IMG/VR virus record: IMGVR_UViG_3300034104_000152 | Span: 1-24,667 of that record | Source: a virus | DNA length: 24,667 nucleotides | Direction: 5' to 3' (one strand) | Shown: piece after piece, positions 1-7,018 of the stretch | Layout of the letters: every line of letters starts with the position of its first letter | Numbering within the stretch: the first letter of the stretch is position 1 | The notes under the pieces: model-generated | What the model was told of the DNA's origin: nothing | What the model saw: the letters and a program-made list of their open reading frames with translations, nothing else | Databases searched by the model: none | Program-made: the position numbers and the translations under genes

Positions 1-284
1 GGAGACAGTCGAAGAGCACCACGCTCAAAAGATGCGACATCTTCGCTGAAGAGCTTTTCAATCTCATCTTTAGTCCAGGCGCGATTGTCTTCAGGGCGCA
101 GCGGGAACTCTTTGCGGATCATGCCTTGGTAGTCACCGACACGGGCTACAGGCAGTCTGATTTGTTCTTGATACAGCACATGGCCGTAGCCAATAGTCCA
201 GATGTGAGCCGGGCATAAATATGGCCTGTTCCGATACCCTTCGTACCGGTGCATCAAAGCCGCACCGACCGGACTCAATTTCAC
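1..284 (-). CDS. Phage lysozyme (endolysin, GH24, T4/P1 type), C-terminus cut by window edge
   Basis: This is the N-terminal 94 codons of an endolysin that would hydrolyse peptidoglycan glycan strands at host lysis. It starts with GTG at 284-282, overlapping the holin stop as GTGA, with a GGGG-containing purine stretch just upstream. Residues 14-35 carry the GH24 active-site signature: Glu15, then Cys24 at +9, then Thr30 at +15, followed by TIGYGH. This is the E-8-(D/C)-5-T triad. Cys replaces the usual Asp, as in P1 Lyz-like enzymes. No signal-anchor (SAR) segment precedes the catalytic Glu, so export probably depends on the holin (inference). The gene follows the membrane proteins, completing a lysis cassette. 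The reading frame is open to the window edge; the C-terminal lobe is not visible. Confidence 0.9.
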   Translation of the reverse strand, partial: MKLSPVGAALMHRYEGYRNRPYLCPAHIWTIGYGHVLYQEQIRLPVARVGDYQGMIRKEFPLRPEDNRAWTKDEIEKLFSEDVASFERGALRLS

Positions 285-784
285 TTCTTGCCCCAGCTAC
301 GTGTACCGAACCAATATCCAACCGTAGCACCAAGCATTGCCATTTCATCTTGCGAAAAAATAACATCAGTGACGCGAATCAGGTCATCTATGTTCTTAAC
401 TAGCCCAGGCTGGTTAAACGCATACCAAGCGATAGCCGCATTGATGGCAACAAGTTCAAGGATAAAGATGTAGGTTACGGTAGGGCGCACAGTCCCAACA
501 TAGCTGGCGACCCACTTACTAGCGCGGTCCAGCACCTTCTCATCATGCCTAAGCGCCGCCTCGGTCATCTGCGCCTCGGTTTGCATGGCAATCTGATCTG
601 TCCTGATCTCCTCCATCCGCGCCTGGGCAGCAAAGCCTTGAGCAGCTAGTTGCAGCTCACGCTCAATCTGGACGCGGGCCAGAGCCAACTCATGTTTCTG
701 GTCTGCGCGGTTCTGGAAGAAGTCAAGCAGCTTAGGCAAGCCGCTGATAAGCAGGCCGCCGAGCGTTGACAAGAGAGACAGCAT
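281..784 (-). CDS. Holin, resembles the 3-TM GTA/phage holin family
   Basis: This 167-aa protein probably forms the membrane lesion that releases or activates the endolysin. Residues 1-23 are hydrophobic and amphipathic (LLSTLGGLLISGLPKLL). Residues 25-90 are charged and helical, probably a coiled coil. After a VRPTVTY turn, residues 102-123 form a clear transmembrane helix. A weaker hydrophobic stretch at 148-158 ends in YWFGTRSWGKK. The pattern W..S.VGTVRP plus a C-terminal WFGxR..K is what I remember of the GTA_holin_3TM family (PF11351). It overlaps the upstream membrane protein as TAATG and the lysozyme as GTGA, so translation is probably coupled through the lysis genes. Two other membrane proteins lie next to it, so which one sets lysis timing is not certain. 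Confidence 0.8.
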   Translation of the reverse strand: MLSLLSTLGGLLISGLPKLLDFFQNRADQKHELALARVQIERELQLAAQGFAAQARMEEIRTDQIAMQTEAQMTEAALRHDEKVLDRASKWVASYVGTVRPTVTYIFILELVAINAAIAWYAFNQPGLVKNIDDLIRVTDVIFSQDEMAMLGATVGYWFGTRSWGKK

Positions 785-1188
785 TACACGCTCCTTGTGG
801 TGATCGTGTCATCACCCTTTGACACAGTAACGTGACCATCATTGACATCAACGCGCATTGGAGGTTCTTTCTGATCAAGGCGGTTGATCAGTTCCTTGAT
901 GATGGTGATCTCAGGCTTCTCTTCCTTCTTCACCTCATTGACGATACCCGACACCATTTGGATCAAGGCCATCGTCGCGGTGGCAACCAGCCCGATCACG
1001 GCAGGTAGAGCATTAGCATCGAGAAAAGCAGAAGCTGCAACACCCACAAGAACCAGCAGAAAAATCCACAGGAGGGCTTCTTTGCCGATAGCCTTACTTG
1101 CTACTTCTCGGGCAGTGGCTTGCGCCTCCAGACGGTCTAGTTCGACCGCAGCCTGGGCCTTGAGAAGTTTGATCGGGTCCGGTTCCAT
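784..1188 (-). CDS. Two-TM small membrane protein of the lysis cassette
   Basis: This 134-aa protein has a charged helical N-terminus (1-36). Two adjacent hydrophobic segments, about 38-56 and 60-83, form a helical hairpin. The C-terminal tail (84-134) is acidic to mixed and rich in Lys and Glu, ending in a predicted beta-like stretch (RVDVNDGHVTVSKGDD). Size, topology and position between another membrane protein and the holin suggest a second holin, an antiholin or an accessory lysis protein (inference). I do not recognise a named family. Both ends are TAATG overlaps with neighbouring genes, so it is almost certainly co-translated with them. Topology alone cannot decide whether it promotes or delays lysis. 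Confidence 0.7.
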   Translation of the reverse strand: MEPDPIKLLKAQAAVELDRLEAQATAREVASKAIGKEALLWIFLLVLVGVAASAFLDANALPAVIGLVATATMALIQMVSGIVNEVKKEEKPEITIIKELINRLDQKEPPMRVDVNDGHVTVSKGDDTITTRSV

Positions 1189-1490
1189 TACGCTAGCCCC
1201 GTCTTCTTAGCGATAAACATAAGCAGTAAACCGATAGCTCCCCAGAGGAATCTATCCAACCAAACATTTACACGCTTGTTTGCAGGCACATAGGCCTCTA
1301 GGTCAGACACCCGCTGCTCGACTCGCTCTAGGGCCTTAAAAGCCCTTTCCTGAGCCGCTGCTGCTTGTGTCTGACGCTCCTCAATCAAAGCAAGTTTCGT
1401 TATTGCCGCAGTCAAGTCCTTAAGAACTGCCTTCATTTCACCCACATCTTCGTGGAGAGTTTGAAGTTTGTGCGACAAAACGTCATCCAT
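1188..1490 (-). CDS. Coiled-coil protein with C-terminal TM helix, XhlA-like architecture
   Basis: This is a 100-aa protein. Residues 1-68 are helical and rich in Glu, Leu and Ala, with heptad-like spacing consistent with a coiled coil. Residues 82-95 (LWGAIGLLLMFIA) form a single membrane helix followed by KKTGLA. The architecture, a soluble coiled coil with a C-terminal anchor, is that of XhlA-like lysis proteins, but this is a resemblance in shape only. It heads the run of three membrane proteins before the lysozyme and ends in a TAATG overlap with the next gene. No typical o-/i-spanin pair was recognised in the window, and this protein lacks an N-terminal signal anchor, so it is a poor spanin candidate. 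Confidence 0.65.
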   Translation of the reverse strand: MDDVLSHKLQTLHEDVGEMKAVLKDLTAAITKLALIEERQTQAAAAQERAFKALERVEQRVSDLEAYVPANKRVNVWLDRFLWGAIGLLLMFIAKKTGLA

Positions 1491-1492
1491 TT

Positions 1493-1633
1493 TTACTCTG
1501 CCTTGATCTGAGATTTGCCTTGCTCAACGATCTTGGGGATCAACTGAGAAACTGCTTCAAATGGCAATTTGCTGAGTGCAGCCAATACGAGATTGGTTTC
1601 GTCAGCGGTCAGCGTGAGTGTGATGTCTTGCAT
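1493..1633 (-). CDS. Small phage protein, 46 aa, unknown function
   Basis: This short gene translates as MQDITLTLTADETNLVLAAL followed by SKLPFEAVSQLIPKIVEQGK and SQIKAE, then TAA. It is supported by an ATG in a TAATG overlap with the stop of the upstream gene at 1633-1635. It fills the gap between two called genes almost exactly, and its composition is protein-like: an N-terminal beta strand, then a helix with regular hydrophobic spacing. I recall similar short proteins (T-L-T-x-x-E-x-N-L-I-L-x-x-L-x-K-L-P-F-E) next to fibre and lysis genes of other phages, always without a known function. It probably belongs with its upstream neighbour as a small accessory pair. Confidence 0.75.
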   Translation of the reverse strand: MQDITLTLTADETNLVLAALSKLPFEAVSQLIPKIVEQGKSQIKAE

Positions 1634-1956
1634 TATGCGCTCCAAGGAAGAGGTGGGGTGATGATTGGCGGATTGACCTGATTGTCAATCTGCTGTTGAA
1701 CCGCAGCTTCAGTAGCAGCCTTGTCCACGCCGTCTTCCCAGATCCAGCCGAGCACCATGTCTTGGGTAAGCTGATCGTAGGGGACGAAATCAGCGGGATC
1801 GGGCGTGGGGATAGCGCAGGTGGAGTAGACCTGTGCGTTGTAGGTGCCGTCAGTGCCGGAGCACTGCCAATGGCAAACAAAAACTACGTCCTTTTCTCCA
1901 TTCACTTCTGGATAACAATCCATCTGGGTAATTTGCCAGTTGAAAACCGTGGTCAT
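1633..1956 (-). CDS. Small conserved-type phage tail-region protein (DUF7936-like), 107 aa
   Basis: The protein begins MTTVFNWQITQMDCYPEV and contains a strand-rich core with VVFVCHWQCSGTDGTYNAQV. A segment resembling fibre-associated proteins follows (PYDQLTQDMVLGWIWEDGVD), then an Ala/Gln-rich helix and a Pro-rich end (NPPIITPPLPW). I recall proteins with the same start and a PPLPW end as a family of unknown function in phage tail and fibre regions. Three in-frame ATGs exist (1971, 1959, 1956). The 1956 start is chosen because AAAGGA lies at normal spacing from it, whereas the 1971 start would overlap the upstream stop and place the SD inside the gene. The SD lies directly after the HNH gene stop. 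Function is unknown; a fibre-assembly or adsorption accessory role is a guess from position. Confidence 0.75.
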   Translation of the reverse strand: MTTVFNWQITQMDCYPEVNGEKDVVFVCHWQCSGTDGTYNAQVYSTCAIPTPDPADFVPYDQLTQDMVLGWIWEDGVDKAATEAAVQQQIDNQVNPPIITPPLPWSA

Positions 1957-1967
1957 CATTCTTCCTT

Positions 1968-2459
1968 TCAAAATTTGGCATGAGCGCCGTGATACAACCG
2001 TCTGGCCTCATCGGCCACAAAACAAGCGAGTTCAAAATCCTCAAAAACACCTAAGTGTTTGGATCGCTGCTTTACTTGGACTCTTGACATCCATTTTTGA
2101 GATGGCTTACTCCAAACAACGCCTCTGTGCCCACTAGTATTTTTTACGTTAAGTTTTGAGTTGTAGGCGTTTAAGGCTTTATTTGATGCTCTTAGATTAT
2201 AGATTTGGTTGTTGGATGTGTTTCCATCAATGTGGTCAACAACTTCTGGGATATAACCTTTGTGCATCAAAAACACTAATTGGTGGACGTAGAGCCTATT
2301 TTGATTGACGGTGACTTTTTTGTAGCCATGACCTGAATGCGTTCCTGCTTCCATGTCGTCTTTGGGTTTGCGGCTACATTTTGGACGCTCTCGCCAGAAC
2401 AACACGCCATCCCTGTACTCAAACAGGCGATGCGCCTCTTCTTGTGTCAGGGTGGTCAT
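1968..2459 (-). CDS. HNH homing-type endonuclease with AP2 DNA-binding domain
   Basis: This 163-aa protein has the two-domain design of free-standing phage homing endonucleases. Residues about 59-90 hold the HNH nuclease core, with VDHIDGN (His76) and the downstream SNN..NLR segment. Residues about 109-157 form an AP2/ERF-like DNA-binding domain: SGHRGVVW, then KWMSRV, then KHLGVFEDFELACFVADEARRLYHG. Such enzymes cut at an intron-less or gene-less allele so that repair copies in their own gene. It has its own SD (AAGGAA) after the fibre gene and stops just before the next gene's SD, so it sits between fibre and downstream gene without disrupting either. The neighbouring genes show no visible break, so this is an intergenic insertion rather than an intron. 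Confidence 0.92.
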   Translation of the reverse strand: MTTLTQEEAHRLFEYRDGVLFWRERPKCSRKPKDDMEAGTHSGHGYKKVTVNQNRLYVHQLVFLMHKGYIPEVVDHIDGNTSNNQIYNLRASNKALNAYNSKLNVKNTSGHRGVVWSKPSQKWMSRVQVKQRSKHLGVFEDFELACFVADEARRLYHGAHAKF

Positions 2460-2474
2460 GGTGTTTCCTTTTGG

Positions 2475-5400
2475 TTAAGCGACACGGTATACCGTGAACG
2501 TGTTGAGAGCGGTTTTGCGGAATCGGAACGTGCCTGATGTGTTACCCGAAACAGTCAGGTTACCCACCGTGGTGTTGCCGTTTGCGGCAATGGTGATGGC
2601 GTTTGCCGTGGTAGCAATAAACACGCACTCAAAAGCCGTGTTTGTTGCCATGCTGGTTGTGTATCCTTCCAGTGACGTTCCGGTCGGCAAGGTCAGAGTA
2701 ACAGCCGCATTGCTGGTGATGATCTGCGCTTGAAGGTTGGCAACCGTCAGGGTGACGGAAGTATTTTGCGCGGATTCCGCAGGCTGGAAATCAATCTGGT
2801 TACCGCTGCTTGTGATGCGCATGCGCTCGGCATTATTGGTGCCGATGATTACAGGACTAGCCTCGATTGTTCCAAGCAGTAAACCATTACCACCACTGTG
2901 ATATAGCAGTGAATAGTTTGCTCTTGTAATCCCAAATGTAACATTTGTTTCTGTTGCTATATAAGTGGCTAATCCGCCTTCTACCGTAGTATTTGCAATA
3001 GTTTTATATAAAGCGCCACCACCTGCAGAGGCGTCTGTTGTAGTTAGTGCTGCTGTAGCGTACCCCGTAGGCACATCGCTAACGCGGAAGTCAGCAAAAC
3101 TGTCTACTACATGCAATTTTGTCGAAGGCGAAGTCGTCCCAATCCCCAAATTACCAGCCGCAGTCAGCGTCATCGCCTGGGTGAAGGTGATCGCGTTGCC
3201 TGCGGTTCCGGAGGGAGCGGTGTTCCAAATATGAGAGCCGTCGTTTTGGTAATACTGTGCGGCAGGCTGACTAACCCCGTATATCCAGTTCGTGCCGTTG
3301 TAGTAACTGTTCGACCCGAGCCACACTTGTCGGCCTGCAACAGTGTCAGTGCGGCCACCAACATAACTTGCGCCGCCGCCAAGTTGCATTACCTTGAAGA
3401 TGCTCCCCCAAGCACTCGGCGTCACCCCCAGTCCGAGATTGCCGGAGGCGTCCAGCAGCATTCGCTGCGTCCAACTTGCGGAGTTATTGCGAAGCTGGAA
3501 CGACAGGTCGTAGGCCGATGAACCGTTGAAAATTGACTGAATTCGCGCACCGTAACCACTGCTGGAAGCGTCCGCTACAAGTTCTAGACCACCAGTACCA
3601 GCCAAAGCAGTGCTTGACTGTTGGATGATGATGTCGCCCTTGTGTGTAGCGTTACTTGCGCGAGCCGCACCAACAACATCCAACTTCGCCCCCGGCGAAC
3701 TCGTCCCAATCCCGAGGTTGCCGGAGGAGTCGAGACGCATGCGTTCGAACGGGGAAGTATCAGAACCTCCATTGGTGAGGAAAGTCAGCGCACCAGCACT
3801 GTTAACACCCCAGTTGCTTGGAATTCCACGAACTTGAGCAACGTCACCAGTAAATGAAGCACTAGGATTAAAGCGTACTGCTCCACCGTCTGCTGATCCA
3901 CCAAGAATTCCCAGACTTAAGCCAGCAAATGTCGAACCTGTACCAGAACTAAACGTGGATATGAGTACGTTGCCATTAACATGCAGTTTTGCAAGCGGAG
4001 CTGTCGTCGCAATTCCTAGGTTGCTAGACGCATCCAGCGTCATCGCCTGGGAGAAGGTGATCGCGTTGCCTGCGGTGCCGGAAGGGGCAATGAACCAGCG
4101 GTGTTGCCCGTTGAAATTCATTTCATACCGGGTCGAGAGTTGTCCTGTGAAGGTATAAATCCAGTTTGTGTTGTCGTTCCTAAAGTTTGTCCCAAAATTT
4201 AGACTGTTTACATTTGCAGAAACAACACCTGCACTTGCGCCAGCAACTTCTATAGCCTTGTAATTACTCCCCCAAGCACTCGGCGTCACACCCAAACCGA
4301 GGTTGCCGGAAGAGTTGAGACGCATGCGCTCGGTCAGCGACCCACTAACTGGTCGTGTCGAGAAGAAAATCTCACCCGCGTCATTACTGCCTACCGACTG
4401 GCTGCGGATCGATGCGTTGACCGTACCGCCGTTGCGCTTGAAATCTACCGCCGCGACATTGCCAGATGCTGTGTTGCCAGTAATGGTGACGATGGAGTCA
4501 CCCGTGTTGGAGACTTCCAGCTTGCTGCTTGGCGAACTCGTCCCGATCCCCAGCCCAGTGGTGTTAAGGCGCATTTGTTCGGTGCCGGATGCGGTCCAGC
4601 GCAACGCTGTGCTACTTGCCGGGACTTCCATAATCCAAGACTCTTGACCATCTTGGAAAAGCTGGATACCCGTTGCGGAACCGTTTGGCTGATTGACCAT
4701 CAGCGTGGCGTTGTTTGTTGCCGCGCCAGTGCCGATCTTGGCACCACCGGAAACTGTCAGTTTGGTGGTTGGTGAACTCGTCCCAATCCCGAGGTTACCG
4801 GAGGAGTCGATAATTGCCGATGTGTTGTTACCTTGCCCTGAAAGACGCAGTCCGTTTTCAGCGCGAATAGCAAGTTGGTTTGCTGGTGCCCCAGAAATCA
4901 ATCCAGAAGCAGAACCAATAAAGCCAAGCACACCGTTAGTTGAGTCTGACCACCTCGCAGTAGACGCCCCTGCCGCAGCGTTGATGTGCAACGGGTTGCT
5001 TGGCGAACTCGTCCCAATCCCCAGCCCGGTGCTGGTGAGGCGCATATATTCCGTGTTGGCAGCTAAATTAGTAAATGAAATACCTTCAACACCTGAAGTT
5101 AGAGGCCTCATTTGTGCGCCAGCACTACCACCTGACTTCAGAAGATAAGCGGTCGTACTTGAAAAATATCCTCCACCTACAGTTGCTGCTTCTGTTCCAT
5201 TAAAAGTAAATGCACTTGCCGTGGTCAGCGCACTTGTGCTGCTTGCGTAGACAACCCCGTTGGCGGTGAAGCTCGTAAGGCCGGTGCCTCCGTTAGCAGT
5301 TCCCAGCGTTCCAGCAAGCGTAAGCGTCCCAGAAGACGTAATAGGCCCACCAGAAAACGTCAGGCCCGTGGTGCCGCCAGAAGCGTTTACAGACGTTACC

Positions 5401-6125
5401 GTGCCCGTCTCGGGGGCAGAGATGGTGATAGAGCCTGGGCCATTGGTGATGCTAATACCAGTGCCAGCAGTCAGGTTCGCGTTCTTCCACAGGTCTGTGG
5501 CAGCGTCATAGATGATCGTCTGACCATTGACAGGGCTGTTGATCTGGACATCGTGGATTTCTTCCAGTTCAAAACCGTTTTGAACCCTGACGTAAATCTG
5601 ACCATTTCCAGCGTTGGCCCGCTCAACTACACCGATGTAGACCAGATGGTTAGGGGCCTTTGGCTTGACAGATGTCAGAGTGCCAGGAGTAGCACCCAAG
5701 TAAAGAGTGGTTCCTTCAGCGTAAGCATTGGTGTTAATTCCATTAAGGGTGCCCTGCGTAAGGACAAGACCTTGTTGATTAGCCGCAATGTCCTCCGCAG
5801 CAAGACCAAGCGTCTTGGCAGATGTTGCGTCACTGGTGTTATAGGCCAGCCTGACCGTCGCAAGATTTCCCTGAGCCTGATACAGATAAACTGGCTGACC
5901 TTTCAGGATCGTGACTGCCTCTGCGTTCCTTACTTCTGCATAGATCAGTTCAGTAACCGTAGTAGCGACAGGACCGACTTGTTCAGTGGTTCCGTCCGTA
6001 TAAACAAATTGCAGGTAGTAATCCGCACCTACAGTGATCAGGTTAACCGTGGAAATCCCGCGTCCAGCGCGGCCCTGGTCAACATCAATGATGATGTTGT
6101 TTGCGTCTTGAACGATGACTTCCAT
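2475..6125 (-). CDS. Tail fibre protein with repeated LGIGTSSP-type modules
   Basis: This 1216-aa protein is probably a trimeric fibre that contacts the host. The N-terminal ~230 residues look like an attachment region (EVRNAEAVTILKGQPVYLYQ, later YIGVVERANAGNGQIYVRVQ). From about residue 365 it carries eight repeats around LGIGTSSPxxKLxV or LGLGVTPSAWGS, near residues 365, 442, 523, 607, 701, 801, 895 and 991, separated by beta-rich spacers containing AERMRI/TERMRLxSSGNLG. The C-terminal ~110 residues (about 1110-1216) form a different domain ending FRFRKTALNTFTVYRVA. No catalytic Ser/Lys S74 chaperone was recognised at the end. The start is ATG with AAGG 7 nt upstream, 2 nt after the preceding stop. 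Receptor specificity cannot be read from sequence. Confidence 0.88.
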   Translation of the reverse strand: MEVIVQDANNIIIDVDQGRAGRGISTVNLITVGADYYLQFVYTDGTTEQVGPVATTVTELIYAEVRNAEAVTILKGQPVYLYQAQGNLATVRLAYNTSDATSAKTLGLAAEDIAANQQGLVLTQGTLNGINTNAYAEGTTLYLGATPGTLTSVKPKAPNHLVYIGVVERANAGNGQIYVRVQNGFELEEIHDVQINSPVNGQTIIYDAATDLWKNANLTAGTGISITNGPGSITISAPETGTVTSVNASGGTTGLTFSGGPITSSGTLTLAGTLGTANGGTGLTSFTANGVVYASSTSALTTASAFTFNGTEAATVGGGYFSSTTAYLLKSGGSAGAQMRPLTSGVEGISFTNLAANTEYMRLTSTGLGIGTSSPSNPLHINAAAGASTARWSDSTNGVLGFIGSASGLISGAPANQLAIRAENGLRLSGQGNNTSAIIDSSGNLGIGTSSPTTKLTVSGGAKIGTGAATNNATLMVNQPNGSATGIQLFQDGQESWIMEVPASSTALRWTASGTEQMRLNTTGLGIGTSSPSSKLEVSNTGDSIVTITGNTASGNVAAVDFKRNGGTVNASIRSQSVGSNDAGEIFFSTRPVSGSLTERMRLNSSGNLGLGVTPSAWGSNYKAIEVAGASAGVVSANVNSLNFGTNFRNDNTNWIYTFTGQLSTRYEMNFNGQHRWFIAPSGTAGNAITFSQAMTLDASSNLGIATTAPLAKLHVNGNVLISTFSSGTGSTFAGLSLGILGGSADGGAVRFNPSASFTGDVAQVRGIPSNWGVNSAGALTFLTNGGSDTSPFERMRLDSSGNLGIGTSSPGAKLDVVGAARASNATHKGDIIIQQSSTALAGTGGLELVADASSSGYGARIQSIFNGSSAYDLSFQLRNNSASWTQRMLLDASGNLGLGVTPSAWGSIFKVMQLGGGASYVGGRTDTVAGRQVWLGSNSYYNGTNWIYGVSQPAAQYYQNDGSHIWNTAPSGTAGNAITFTQAMTLTAAGNLGIGTTSPSTKLHVVDSFADFRVSDVPTGYATAALTTTDASAGGGALYKTIANTTVEGGLATYIATETNVTFGITRANYSLLYHSGGNGLLLGTIEASPVIIGTNNAERMRITSSGNQIDFQPAESAQNTSVTLTVANLQAQIITSNAAVTLTLPTGTSLEGYTTSMATNTAFECVFIATTANAITIAANGNTTVGNLTVSGNTSGTFRFRKTALNTFTVYRVA
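3113..3440 (-). repeat. Fibre internal repeat, copy B
   Basis: This segment encodes LGLGVTPSAWGS ... NWIY ... APSGTAGNAITFTQAMTL ... LGIGTTSPSTKLHV. It matches copy A (3983-4305) at an offset of about 870 nt, close to 290 codons. At the DNA level, 3165-3219 and 4035-4088 are nearly identical, differing at a few positions only. The central part, between SAWGS and NWIY, differs strongly between copies. Confidence 0.85.
3983..4305 (-). repeat. Fibre internal repeat, copy A
   Basis: This segment encodes LGLGVTPSAWGS ... NWIYTF ... APSGTAGNAITFSQAMTL ... LGIATTAPLAKLHV. It is the upstream partner of copy B (3113-3440). Ends are conserved while the middle, about 40 residues, is divergent, as expected of a duplicated module whose exposed part has drifted or been exchanged. 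Confidence 0.85.
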
Positions 6126-6127
6126 GA

Positions 6128-6610
6128 TTAGACCTTGTAGATTGCGTCAGAACGGACCAAGAAGAACAGGAAGATGATCAAGTCCTGCGCCGGGTCGCTG
6201 CCTTGTACTGGGAATGAAATCTTGATTCTTCCAGTGAACGCAACAGGATTCACTCTGTCGATTGTCAGTTCTGGGTCAGTGTTTAAAATGCCCCAAGCGC
6301 TTTCATCAATCGAAAGCGTAAACGATCCATTCGCCGCCACAACATTAGTGACGGTCAGCGGAATGGCCGTTGGGGTTGGGGTGAAGTCCCCAACGTCAAA
6401 TGACAACCCGTTGCGGGTGTCAATTAGATTAGTGACTGTCCTACGGATAATCTGCGCGTTAATCGTTGCGCCCGTAAGATTATAAGGAACACCACTGTTT
6501 TGAAACGTCAGGTTCCAAAACGTCTTCTGGTTCCACACCAGTTCACCAGACAAGACCGGAGTGTCAAAGCCAGAAACCTGGGCAATGACGTTCTTTGAGA
6601 AACGCGCCAT
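6128..6610 (-). CDS. Fibre-base / upper baseplate protein, BppU-N-like
   Basis: This 160-aa beta-rich protein contains WNLTFQNSGVPYNLTGATIN followed by AQIIRR. That pattern recalls the N-terminal domain of upper baseplate (BppU-type) proteins, which anchor receptor-binding proteins to the tail. The end is hydrophobic (DLIIFLFFLVRSDAIYKV) but broken by charges, so it reads as a beta domain rather than a membrane anchor. It lies immediately upstream of the large fibre (2-nt gap) and downstream of the longest gap in the tail region, so it probably forms a transcription unit with the fibre. SD: TAGGGGATGGT before the ATG. The family assignment is a resemblance only; position supports an adaptor between tail tip and fibre. 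Confidence 0.6.
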   Translation of the reverse strand: MARFSKNVIAQVSGFDTPVLSGELVWNQKTFWNLTFQNSGVPYNLTGATINAQIIRRTVTNLIDTRNGLSFDVGDFTPTPTAIPLTVTNVVAANGSFTLSIDESAWGILNTDPELTIDRVNPVAFTGRIKISFPVQGSDPAQDLIIFLFFLVRSDAIYKV

Positions 6611-6675
6611 ACCATCCCCTACGAGGGTTAAGAGCCACCAAGTTCGCTCAGTGGGTCCGGTCTTGTCTTTTGTAG

Positions 6676-6704
6676 ATTCTAGCCCCTGAATCGTATCAGA
6701 TCAA
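6676..6704 (-). promoter_or_regulatory. Candidate sigma70-type promoter for fibre-lysis genes
   Basis: On the minus strand, TTGATC (6704-6699, 4/6 to TTGACA) and TAGAAT (6681-6676, 5/6 to TATAAT) are separated by exactly 17 nt. The -10 box includes the TAG stop of the upstream gene. Transcription would begin near 6669, giving a leader of about 60 nt before the ATG at 6610. This is the largest non-coding gap in the tail module (68 nt). One such match can occur by chance. Confidence 0.4.
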
Positions 6705-7008
6705 CAAAGCGCCAAAGGTCTTCTTGTCGGAAGACTCCAGCAGGCTTGTTAGGTGCCCATGATGGATTAGCGCTCATAAGCTCCGTGTAATCAAAGCGAT
6801 CTTCTCTGATCACTGTGCCATCAGCGGCAGTTAGCCCAGGCGTGTCACAGATCACGAATGAATTATAGGTCTGTGAAGGAAAGGGTTGAAATTTACCATC
6901 AACAATTTCACCCTTGCCAACCAAAAATCTAACATAAGAATTAACTATGTGCTCAAACGAGATGATGTCCTCGTTAACGACTTGTTCTGGGATTGTCTGT
7001 GTTCTCAT
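6679..7008 (-). CDS. Small phage protein between tip protein and fibre genes, 109 aa
   Basis: The protein is soluble and of mixed composition, with a helical N-terminus (EQVVNEDIISFEHIVNSYVR) and a beta-rich middle (GKFQPFPSQTYNSFVICDTP). The end is charged and aromatic (PAGVFRQEDLWRFVDLIRFR). It has a strong SD (AAAGGA, 6 nt from ATG) and follows the tip protein by 10 nt. I recall no named family. Position suggests a tail-tip or fibre-assembly role, but nothing in the sequence shows a catalytic or binding site. Its stop codon overlaps the -10 box of the candidate promoter at 6676-6704. Confidence 0.75.
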   Translation of the reverse strand: MRTQTIPEQVVNEDIISFEHIVNSYVRFLVGKGEIVDGKFQPFPSQTYNSFVICDTPGLTAADGTVIREDRFDYTELMSANPSWAPNKPAGVFRQEDLWRFVDLIRFRG

Positions 7009-7018
7009 GTTATTTCCT

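Noticed and set aside
133-366. 77-codon minus-strand open frame
   Set aside because: It overlaps the holin end and the lysozyme start in another frame; the lysozyme motif is clear in its own frame.
1602-1880. 92-codon minus-strand open frame
   Set aside because: It overlaps the 107-aa and 46-aa genes out of frame, and its composition (Ser/Pro/Thr/Arg) is not convincing.
2475-6125. Fibre repeats as a CRISPR-like array
   Set aside because: The repeats are coding, in frame and of irregular spacing; they are protein modules.
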